DNA of 64,000 nucleotides from Amphibalanus amphitrite (lineage: Eukaryota > Arthropoda > Thecostraca > Balanomorpha > Balanidae), in assembly GCF_019059575.1 (NCBI RefSeq), contig NW_024881532.1, forward strand, positions 1,550,001 to 1,614,000, read 5' to 3'. Position numbers and translations under genes: made by a program. Shown here one piece after another: positions 12,301 to 24,300 of the stretch. Position 1 is the first letter of the stretch; each line of letters begins with the position of its first letter. The notes under the pieces are model-generated. The model saw nothing but the letters and a program-made list of their open reading frames with translations, ran no database searches and was not told the DNA's origin.

Positions 12301-15300
12301 GGGGGGGGGATGGGGGCTGAACCATAATAGAGATCAACCCAGGGTACCCCCAAATCTAGTTTTCTCACGGGTTCTAGGCCACTTATTTTTCAGACCTTGG
12401 CCTTGTCAACAACAACAAAAAAATATTTGCAAAAAAAGTCAGGGATTCCGTCTCAGCTGAGTGAAGAAACTACCGTTTTGGCAACCTGGAATAAAGGTTT
12501 TAATCTGCCAAATGAGTTGCCGAGCCAGTGAAAGAGGTGGACTTTTCACTTACATGCTTTCTTCCTTTGTGACCCACAACCCCAAATTTGGAGAGGACAA
12601 GCTCCCCCAACTGTTCCTGACCTCATGAAAAGTTGTGGGGCACCGCCCCCACGGCCCCAGAGCTGTGGGGGCAAGCTTCCCCCACTGCCCCCTCCCCCGG
12701 TTCCCGCGCCTATGTATGAATCTATGAAATTATGTTGGTAGATTTCCGTTTTCGATTCCTCCAGCTGGGGGGAGGGGGGGGGGGCTCAAATACATTACAA
12801 CCCCCCCCCCTGCCGAAAAGTTGGAGGGGCTCAGCCCCCGCTAGCCCCTCCCCCCCCGGTTCCCGCGCCACTGCTCTTGCCCCTTGTCATTACATAGCCA
12901 AGGGTTAAGTTGCCGGGTGCGTACCTCCCTTTTACTCAGACGCTTTGATATTTTACGATTGGACTATCGCCATGGAACGGAAGAATAAGCTCGCTGTTTT
13001 ATTGCGAACACGTAGCTAGTTAACATAGTCGTAAGCTCGCATGTCGAATGGTCCGCTTTCGATTTTTTTTTTCATTTAAAGGGGAGGCTCCGAACTATTT
13101 TTTGGTCGACATCACACACCATTTACTTTACATGTATTCTTCGTTTCCTTTTGAGAAAATGGTATGCTGCTTGTAGGTATATCGTATAGTGGAGTAGTCA
13201 AGAAGTTCGCGATTGCCCCATGTAGCCCACGTATTCACTATCGTGGAAATCTCCCCCCTGACTACTGCCCAGGAATTGCTAATTGTTTTTTTTTTTTTGC
13301 AGGTTTTTGTGGTTTGGTGCTATATGTAACATGCGGCAATATTATTACATGACTCATGTGTCAACTGGTTGCGTGATAATTCTGACTGTTGACCGTGATT
13401 TTCACCTTTAATTTTCGTCACTGATAGATCCACTGTTGATGTTTATCATTTATTAGTGGAGCTACAGTTGCGACTACTTGCCCAAACGTGCACATGCCCA
13501 ACATATAGCTACTTTGGAGTTATTCCATGAAAGGCACTCATAAATATTTTCCCAAGCTAATATCTGGGGTTAGCCTGTCAGAACAGAATAAGACAAAAGA
13601 TACAGCACATGGTATATTCAAGAGCCAGGCAAATCGAACTGCAGTAAAATATCTGCAAGTCCGTCTCACACACTGAGTGAAAGAGATTAGTATCAACGAT
13701 AAATACAAGGCAGCTACAGTGAAGTCAGCGCGGCATCCGTTCAATGCCTGTCCACCTCTGTCGAGGTGAGGCGGCTGGTTCCGGTAATCAAGTTCGTTAT
13801 CCGTGCTTCAGTTGGAGCGTCGCTGGGTGTTGTGCTGTTTTCCGGTTAAGTGCTCCCCCGTGCTCACGGCTCCAGCGATAGATCCGACATCTTGTCTACT
13901 ATCCCCAGGTCCAATCCTGCATGCGGCCGGAAGTTTTTTTGGAGCCCCGTCCTCGGCTGGCTCCAAACGACGCCGAGCGAACCTGCCGAGTTCCTGTGTC
14001 GTCGCTGTCCTCCATCTGCGCGTTTTGTGTCACCTGGGAGATCAGAGTTTCGAGCCGCCGTTCCAGTCTCTCGACCCGCCCCGCCTCAGCCTCGAGCCTG
14101 TTGATGCGCATTGCAATCTGGACATCTGAGTGTCGGTTGTCCTCAGTTGCTCTGAAGAGCTGGGATATTTGGCGTGACTGTTTTGTGTTTTCTCTTTCGC
14201 TAGTCTTTACTTGCTCGCAGAGGCTGACCTCCAGCTGCGCCATCTGTTCGGCCATGTTGTCGCAGTCACAGCCGTCCCCGGAGCCGTCCAGCTCCTCTGC
14301 AATGGCCGGTGCGCCGCCCCATAGTAGCAGCAGCAGGACAGACACCCCAGTCCAAGGGAGATGCATGGTCGCTGGCAAAGGTTCCGTATCAACTAGAGCC
14401 GTGTCAGGACTGTTCTGCTCAATCAGAGTCGGTGCTCGGCTTATATAGCTGGATCCCGGGCTTAGGGGGTGCGTTACTTCAGACGAAACTGGGCGAAACC
14501 CTACTGTTCGACGTTATATTGGTAAATTAACAGCTGCCGAGACCCATTCAGTTTGCAGTTCATTGGGTCAGTGACAAAGTACGTACTGCTAGGGCGCCAA
14601 ACAGTTTCCACTCTGCTCAAAGGCGGCAATAGGCGAGCGCAGCTCTAACAGCCGTGGCATCTCTACACTTTGCAAATTGCTTACTGTGCAGTTCCAGCTT
14701 CCGACATTATCGTGGTCAGATCCGTTTATATCAGTGGTCGGCAGGTCATTCGGGGTCGTGCCCCCTTTTTGGGCGCCAGGCAGGGCCATTACCCCCACCT
14801 ACCAGACCCCATTGCTGACACAACTAAGTTTACTGAAATTCCATACCGTCCTGGAACTCTTTGGGCATTTGTGCATTTCCAATGCATCAAATTTAAAACA
14901 TGACACTTCCTCCACAAAACATTTAATACCTATATCCCAGTAGCGTCGGAACACCTTCAATTAAGGGGGAGGGGGGGGGGGCACTGCCGACTTTTGGTCC
15001 AATTCTTTCCATGCAACGCCCATAGGGCTAATGTTAAAATGCAAAAATCAAAGGGTGCACGGTGCCCCGGTGCCCTCCCCGTTCCGCCGCCTATGCTATA
15101 TCCCATTTAACCCTTGTACGTATAGGGGCGGCGGGTGGTTTTTCGTTAAAAACTCACGTAAAAGGCATTGGATCACGACCAAATTGTACCCTCGAGCCCA
15201 TCATTTTTTTTTTTTACCAGCCCGGAAAATATCATGACCTGGGACCAGTTTTACCAACAGAAAAATAACCGCCTGCCGGAATTTTTGCATCAAGACCGCT

Positions 15301-18300
15301 TCACATACGGAGCGTAAACGCGATGGGCTCGTAAGCGGATAGGGCTTTACCGTTTACGCTCCATGTGTGAAACGATCTTTAGGCAAAAAATTCCGGCAGG
15401 CGGCTATTTTTCTGTTGGCAAAACTGGCCTCTGGACCCATAATGACCGTTGGCTTATGAGCTTTTTCTGGAGATCATCTTGAGCCATAAAATCTCACTTC
15501 AAGAAGTTATAGCGGGTCCCGATTTTCTCGACACTTGTCATTGCCCTCTTGAATGATACGGAATGACCAAGGACCTTAAAAATGGGCAGCAGCGGCTTCC
15601 TATTTTCACGGGTAGCACGCTCGTCTTTTTTATGCACAGCTCCATCTCAGAGTCCGAGAGGCCGCGGGGGTCCGATCGACTCCTCCCCCTTACGTTAGCG
15701 GCTGTTGAAACGCCAACAGACGGGCGACGGTTAAAAGTTGCAGCTAGCTGCTTTTGTACGGAGGGGTGAGATGGTGAGGCAAGCAGGTACGTGAAAATTG
15801 GTATCTAATCAATGTGTGTTGTGCCTTTGGCCTGGGCTAATCTTTGAACCCTGGGATGCAATAGTCACGATGGCTCCATCACTGGAGCTACAAACTCTAA
15901 AAAGATAGGCTTTCTCAGAATCCCTCATTACCCCCACCGAAAGGGCTCCATTACTCCCAAAGGGGGCATGCCCCACCATTTGCCGACCCCTGGTTTATAT
16001 GTTATGTATCTAGACACTTATCTCATGGTTTTAAGTCTGACTTATTCTTCCTACATCCCATTGAGACTCGATGTAATATGCAACTTCTTACTTTAATTGG
16101 GTATGTAATTTGGTAATAACAAGGTACAAGTTCATCGCTTCTGCTTGCTGATTATTGTTTTATTTTCTTTTGCGAACTGCTTACGACGCTTTTCTATTCT
16201 AGACGATTTTTTTCTCGAAAAAGCAGAATTAATGCTGGCTTTCACATTAGCGAGGCTTCGCTGAAGTTAAACCAGAACCAGTCACAGTGCTCCGTGATAA
16301 AGTCATCATTGCGTTAGCGTAATTGCTTGTGCTAATAAATGGACCGGGCACAGCTCAGTCTCTTACTATCCTTCCCGCTCACTGCCGCAGGTCCCAGTAT
16401 GCCGACGATCCTCACCGACCCTGGCGAGCGGAAGGCGAACGCACACAAGGCGCTCTGGCGCATCTGCGAGTGCCCGGCGCTGGCGCCCTACCTGCGCGAG
16501 CTGCTCTGCGGCCGGGATGTGCAGGGCTACACGCCGTTCATGCAGGCGGTGTGCGGCCGCGCCTACCGCGCCGCCATCCAGCTGCTCGACACCGCACAGA
16601 GGATCGCCAAGGTGGGTGGGGGTTGATACGGAGTGTGGGGACCATAGGGATTGGGGATGGGGAAGTGTGGAGTGTGGGGAGTGTGCGTTTAGAGGGGTGT
16701 GGACTTGCCTAGTGTCTTCTACTGAGGAAATTTAATGTATGGTGACACAAAGATTCCGACTTGAATGCTGCCTCGCAAAACTAAAATGGTGTTTAATTTT
16801 GGAGGGCTGGGATAATTGTCATCTAGTTCCACAACCCGTCTGTGTGAGCTCGTTCTTTGGATGTGTCTTGGAACGCGCGCATTATTGTGAATGTTCAGCT
16901 AAATCTATGACAACGATATATACTGATGGAATGAGTAATGAGTATCTGCTTTTTGATTATGTCAGTTTGATATCAAATTGCTTGCTAAATCACCTCATAC
17001 AGGCTGTATCTCACTCTGCTAATCCCCCCTTTCAGGAGCTGCACCCCGGCGACGCCGAGGGCTGTCAGCAGACGCTGCAGTCGATGATCTATCCGGCGGG
17101 CAGCTCGGCCGACGACAACCCCATGTACGTGCTCTGCTGCAACGACACGTGCAGCTTCACCTGGACAGGAGCCGAGCACGTCAACCAGGTCAGTGACGAG
17201 AGGAGGAGAGGGGTTGGAGAGGATAGAAGAGAGACTGGGTGTGGGGAGGTGTGGGGAAAAGTAGTTTGGGCAGGGAGAGAGGGAGGAAATGGTGTGGAGA
17301 TGAGAGAGGGCTAGAGTGGGGAGAGATGTTGAGTCTGGGCGTCCAGAGAGGCATGGTGTGATATGGTGGTGAAAGGACGCAGGGTCGCGGCCGGACTAGG
17401 TTAGAGGGAACATTGCCTTGGTCGTTATGGGGCGGCTGCCTGCAGTTGTCTGTGTTGACTGGTATAAAGCGCCGCAGGGTATCGGCGGACTGACCTACTC
17501 CACCAGCACAATGCTTGAATACGCCGGCTGTGTTGACTGTTCACCGATTGTTACTGTGTTTCTTTGGATTGTGCTTACACTTTGTGTACGGGGCTGGCCC
17601 TGGCTGTTACATTGTTACTTTGGTACATACGACCTTGGGTCGTAAACGCACTGAAGGCCGTGGCTAGTCGCTCTATTGACCTGTCACCCTGGTGACCTGT
17701 TTTGCAGGACATCTTCGAGTGCCGGACGTGCGGCCTGGTGGGCTCCCTGTGCTGCTGCACCGAGTGTGCCCGCATCTGCCACAAGGGACACGACTACCGG
17801 GTTAGTGCCGGCAACTGACGACGGGTCGGGAGCACGAGTGGCTCGACGGCGGGGAGAATTACCGATAATAATGGGAGGGAGTGACTTTGACCGCTCTCGT
17901 AACCATGCTAGTTAGCAGCCTAGCAGTCTGAGCCTTTGTTCATAATTCACATAACATAATGAATAATGATATTGCATTTTCGATCAACGTCGCGTAACTT
18001 ATCATCTGGAGCTCAAACCGTCATTCTCATCGTATGGTTGAACCACGCGGCGGCAAAGTCAGACGTGACTGACATGTCTCCTTCGCTCAGATATCGGTGA
18101 CCGTTGCTGCTCCACGTACCATAACGCCCGTCCCCTTCCTCTGCCGTCCTCAGGTAAAGAACACCTCTCCGTCGGCCTACTGCGACTGCTGGGAGAAGTG
18201 CAAGTGTAAGACGCTCATCAGTGGCTCGCAGGCGCCGCGCTACGAGCTGCTCTGCCGACTGGTGGCCGAGACCGACCTGGCCAGCCACACCAACGCACGG

Positions 18301-21300
18301 TACGCGACGAGAGGCTGCGTGGAGCTCCGAGCGAGCGTGAATGGGAAATGCTGGGTGCTTAGTGACTCTCGTTGACGTGCTATGTAGTGTGTTTGATCGC
18401 AGCTGCATTTACGGTAATTCTCCTTGGTATGTTAATGCTTGTATAGTGAACAATGAACAAAGTTATGATGCAAATCGATACACAGAAGCATACATACTTT
18501 AACGGACGCTCATTGATTAAATCATGTAAATCGCGTCGTCCTATGTTTTCTGTCTTACCACTCCGTCGTCGCTGTGCCTGCGCTGTCGCTGACTGGCACA
18601 ACCCTAACACTGCTCCCTGTTACCGTTTTGTCAGCGGGGAGAACATCCTGCTGTTCCTGGTGCAGACGGTGGGCCGACAGACCACCGAACAGAAGGTGTA
18701 CCGGCCCCGGCCCCGGACCGCCTCATCGGTCAGGAAGACGGTCGAACTCGGTAAGTTGGGGTACCGGGAGAGTCACTACAAGGCTGAAGTCAGTATTTGA
18801 GGGGCCAGGCTGCAGGGGGGGGGGGGGGGTCACCAGAAGGATCAACTCAGTATATGGGGTGTGAAGATGACGGGAGGGTCACCAAAAGGCTGAACTCGGT
18901 TATTAATGTGCGCGGTAACGGGCTAGATCGCCACTTAAGTATGGACTGGGCTAGAGCTTAGATGCGTGAATACTGAATGGTTATGTGTCTTCTGGTTTTG
19001 ACCACATCATTATGTTGTGTACGCCGTTGTGCAGACATTGAGATGCCCGACCACGACCTGGAGCCGCCGCGGTTCGCCCGCCGCGCTCTGGAGACGCTGC
19101 TCAAGGACTGGCCGGCTGTCAGCGCCATGATCAACACAGGTGAGACGTGGCTTACGCTAATGGCCGGCGTGTGTTTTATCAGAGTTCAGAGTTATTCTGT
19201 AATATTCAATTCAGATCATGGCCTGCTCTCCACGGAGATCGGCATTTTGAGGCTGATGCGGAGTGTGACCAAGAACGCAACAAGCATTTGTATTTGTATT
19301 TGTATTTGACAGTTAAAACACTCTCCACAGTAAAATGGCTATTCCGAGTGTCGCGTCACGGTTAAAAGGAAAAACAAGTTAAGATACACTCATCAATCAC
19401 ATCAACAGAACACAATTCAAATCACACATTCATCCTTAAACACGCAGATACAACTCGGAAACAGAGCGAGCATATGACCAGCTGCCTATTTTCTTCGCTG
19501 CCGAATAAAAAACTAATCAACCTTATTCCAGATACGTTTCGCTATGACCTCTTGTAACTGAAGCTCGCCGTGCTCCATCTGACTCTGTTTTATGTGCGTC
19601 TCCAGGCAGCACAGCGAGCGGCGCCGAGCAGCCGCAGTCCGCCGCCACTAGCACCGGCAGCCGGCTCGGTCAGACGGGTACCACGCTGCTCGACAAGTTC
19701 GTGCACTGCCTGCTCGTCAAGTGCTCCGTAGAGGTGAGTTCAAAGATGGCAAAGTCAAATTAGAATTAAAATAGGTGAATTCAAAGTGGAGTTCAGTCGG
19801 GCTATTCGATAGTTTCCCGTTCTCTCACGATAGCTAACGGCTGAGTGCTTACTGCAAAGAAAGCTTCTTCGTAAAAGTATACAGCGAAGGGTATTTATGA
19901 CCTCCTTCCTCTTCTGTCATGCTTTGGAGGTATGGTCCTCGTTAGTCTGAGTTTGGTCCTGGTTCTGAGTTCGTCTGGTTCTATCATCGATCCACCGTGA
20001 CCCATGCCTCACACGTCTCTGGCAGATGCTGAACGTGCTGCTGACGACACTGATCCGTGAGATGCGCGCCCAGCCGGAGGCAGCCACGGCCGTGGCACGC
20101 CGCTTCGTCCGCTCCGTGGCCCGCATCTTTGTGATCCTCAGCGTCGAGACACCGCCCACCGGCGTCAAAAAGAAGAGGTACGTGAAAATATCCTTAGACA
20201 CACTGACAGACTGTAGGATTAATCCTCAACGTATCTTGGGCTGCATTTTTATATAGTGGCAAAACAGTCAGAAGGCAATAAAAAATAGCGGCCACATTTG
20301 TTGTACTGCGTTCAAATCCTAATCTCTCGTAATCTTTGTAATTGTACGACACTGGCATAGACTGTACCTGACCCGCTCTCCGTGTGTGTTTCCAGCTCCG
20401 GCACGAGCACCATCCAGCGTTGCCGGCTGGTGTTCCGCAGCCTGCTCTCGCCGGCCGTCGAGGAGCTCTGTCAGACGGCCAACAGCCTGATCGCGCCCGT
20501 GCGCATGGGCGTGGCGCGGCCGACGGCGCCGTTCCAGCTGGCGCAGACCGGCCAGGAGGCGCTGCAGGGCTCCGAGGAGCTGTTCGCCGTCGAGCCGATC
20601 GTAGCCACGGTGGCCGGCGGCGCGGCGGGCGCTTCTCGCGCGCGCAGCCCGGCGCCGGCGCTGCAGCCGCGCGCCTCTGCCGCTGCCTCGTCGGCCGGTC
20701 CGTCGGCGGGCGGCAGCGGGTCCGGTGGCGGCTCGGTGCTCTACCAGCTCTCCCGAGATGACCAGGAGGATAATGACGGTGAGTGGGATCGAAGGGGCAC
20801 GAATAGGCATGGGTGGGTCACCGCTCGGAAAGGACACGGTCGTCGGTGGTTCACATTTTCATTTGTGGCGTCAATTTGTGTGTGGTGTGCGTGCTTTTTA
20901 CTGTTCTCGTTTTATCGTTAGTGCATTGCCATCACGCTGAATAATTCCTTATATGATCGTTCTTGGACAGTTGTTCCTAAGCTGGTTTTGCCTGTGGACC
21001 TGTGTTCACTACGTTGACATGTGGTCCGGTACCTGCAGGTGGCGGCTCGGAGCTGGAGGAACAGGCCGACCGCGCCGACCGCGAGGAGGGCGCCGGTGAG
21101 TCGGACATGGAGCTCGACCTGCTGGCGGAGACCGACTCCGATTCGGAGGACAACCAGTCGGCGCAGGACAACGTCTCGGGCGGCCAGCAGAGCGTGCAGA
21201 CGCGCGCCACGGCCGGCTCAGACGCGGCGCTGGCCAGTATCGGTCTGTTCAGCGACGACCGCAGCGGCAGCCCGTCCGAGGCCGAGGATGAGGAGGAGGA

Positions 21301-24300
21301 CTCCGAACAGGGCGAGACCGACGACCAGGAGACGGAGCTGTTCGGCGAGGACCAGCTGGAGCGGCGCGCGGGCACCGGCGCCGGCGGCGCGGCCGGCACC
21401 GGCACTGCCAGCGCGCGTGTCAACCTCACGCCACAGAGCATGCAGTGGGCGATCCGGTCGCGCGCCCAGGAGCCGGGCTCGCGCGCCACCGCCGGCGGCA
21501 GCAGTCTGGTGTACATCGACCCGAGCGCCAGCCGCCGGTTCACCACCAGTGCCGTGCCGTCGTCGGTGCAGAGCAGCGTGCCCGAGCCGGTCACCATGGC
21601 CACCACGGCGTCGTGCCTGGCGCGCGCGTTCGCGCTGGTGGTGCGTCAGGTGGCCGACCTGCTGAGCGTGGCGCGCGACTGCGGCCACGCGGACGGCTCG
21701 CTGCTGCCGCTGGGCGCCGAGCTGCTCGGCTCCGACTGGCGCCGTCTGCAGGGCTACCTGGAGCACCACCTGCAGCCCACCTGGGCCTGGCTACTGGCCG
21801 TCATGGACTCCACAGAGGCGCAGCTGCGCTTCGGACAGTCGCTGTCGCGCGCTGACCCGACTGCGCCGGCCGCGCCGGCCGCCGGGTCGACAGGCCCCGC
21901 GCGCAAGGAGCGCGGCCGCGGCGCGGTGACATTCGCCGATCACCAGACGGCGCGGCGCGACTTCCTCACCTACTGCCTATCGCTGATGCGTTCACACAAC
22001 GGCGAGCACGCCGAGGCGCTGCCCGTGATCGACATCGCGGCGCTGCGCCACGTGGCCTACGTCTTCGACGCGCTTATCTACTACATGCGCTCCGGCTCGG
22101 AGCTGAAGGCCGGTCCCGAGTCGGTCGTCGATCGACTGCTCGACCTCGAGCCGGCCGACGACGGCGGCGACGACGATAACTCGGAGTCGGACGTGACCAA
22201 CAACAACCCTGCGCCGATGGAGACCGACTCTGTGACGGACGAGGACTCCCAGCTGTCGGCGGCGTCGGCTCCGGCCGGCCGCGGGCGCCGTCACCCGTTC
22301 TTCCAGCGCTCCGACTCAACGCTGTTCGTGGGCGCGCCGCAGCCGGACCCGTTCGCCGGCTCGCTGTCAGAGGTGCTGCCGCTGGCCGAGCGGCCCCACC
22401 TGCTGCAGCCGACCGCGCGCCGAGAGGATCTGTTCGGCATCCCGCCGGCGGCGCCGAGCGGCGGCGAGCCGGGCCGCACCCACCCGCTGCAGGGCGTGCC
22501 CACACACCTGGGGCTGGCCTCACGCTCCGGCGAGCCGGCCGGCGCCGGCGCCAGTTTCCGGCCGGGCGGCAGCGGCGGCGCGCGCACGGCGTTCTCGCCG
22601 CGCAGCCGGCCGGAGCCGGAGCTGGGCGAGGGACTGGGTCACGTGGACCGGCTGCTGGAGGCCGGCTCGGGGCTGCTGCCCACGGCTGACGGAGACCAGC
22701 CGCAGAACCTGTCGACGCGCGGCGCAGAGGAGGGCGCACCGCCGCCGCGGGCGCCCATCATCGTGTCGCCAAAGAAGCCAGCCGACGGCGACCAACGGCA
22801 GTCGGTGAAGAGCGTGATCGTGCGCGTGGGCTCGATGATGGTTCACATGGACAAGGATGGAGGTGCGTCGTCGGATGGTGCCCGGCCCGGCCCGTCCGGC
22901 CAGCCGGCGGCGCCCGAGCCAGGCCCGTCGGGCGCCACGTCCTCCACCGGCTCCGAGCTGGATGTGTCTCAAGACATGCTGCTGGGCCGGTGGCACCTGC
23001 TGCTCGACTTGTTCGCCCGCGTGTTCATTGACGACGTCGGCCTGGAACAGGGCTCGGTCATATCAGAGCTGGGCGGGTTCCCCGTGAAAGAATCCAAATT
23101 CCGCCGTGAGATGGAGAAGCTACGCACCTCTCAGCAGCGCGACATCGTCTTCAACAAGATGGAGCGAGAGCGTTCGGCGCTCATCATGCAGACGTTCAAG
23201 GAGCTGAACACGCAGTACAGCACCAACAGCCGGCGCAGCACCGCCTCGCACCCGCCACTCGCCTTCAGTCGCGTCAAGGTCACCTTCAAGGACGAGCCGG
23301 GCGAGGGCACTGGTGTGGCTCGGAGCTTTTACACTGCCATCGCCGAGGCGCTGCTGCAGCCCAAACCGCTGCCCAACCTGGAGAGCTGCCAGACGGTTCA
23401 GCTGGGAAAGCCGTACGCCTTCACCTCGTACCACCACAAATACAAGAGCAGCAGGGACGCGTCTCAGGCGCGGCTGTCGCGCGGCCGCGAGGGACGGCGC
23501 ACGCTGTCGTGTGACGCGCGCCCATTCACCCCGGGTCAGCTGAGCGACACGCGTGCCAACGACCACCTGTCTCCGCACCTGCAGCAGCTGGGCGCGCGCC
23601 TGTACCCGCGCGTGCGCGCGCTGCGGCCGCACCAGGCGCAGAAGATCACCGGCATGCTGCTGGACCTGTCGCCGGCGCAGCTGCTGCTGCTGCTGGCCTC
23701 GGAGGAGACTCTCCGGCAGCGCGTGGAGGAGGCCGTGGACATCCTGCACAGTCACAGCCGCGAGGCGGCCGCCTCGGAGTCTCTGCTCGGGGACAAATCC
23801 CGCCCGAAGACGGCGGCTCGTCAGACGAGTGAGGAGGAGGCGGCGGAGGAGCGCGACCAGTCGCCGCTCTTCTACTGCCCCGGCAAACGGGGCTTCTACG
23901 CGCCCTGGCAGGGCCGGCCCACCCCGGAGCGTATCAACGCCTTCCGCAACGTGGGCCGCATCATGGGCCTGTGCCTGCTGCAGAACGAACTGAGCCCGAT
24001 CTCGATGTGCCGGCACGTGTACAAGTACATTCTGGGTCGGCCGGTGCGCTTCCACGACCTGGCGTTCTTCGACCCGGCCATCTACGAGTCGCTCCGCCAG
24101 CTAGTGGTGGACGCGGAGACCAAGGGCGACAAGGACGGACTCTTCTCGGCGCTCGACCTGTCTTTCAGGTCGGTGTGTGGGGTGATGAAGGATGTTTTGG
24201 TAGAGGGATGCAGTGCGAGACGCATGACGTGTGGGCGGCGTAGTAAGAGCTCGATTGGCAAATGGGGTTCAGACTGTCATGGCATTAGGGGTTGTAGCTA

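Noticed and set aside
21021-24081. Long antisense and shifted frames within the big UBR5 exon (up to 311 residues)
   Set aside because: They are shadows of a GC-rich coding exon whose true frame encodes recognisable UBR5 sequence.
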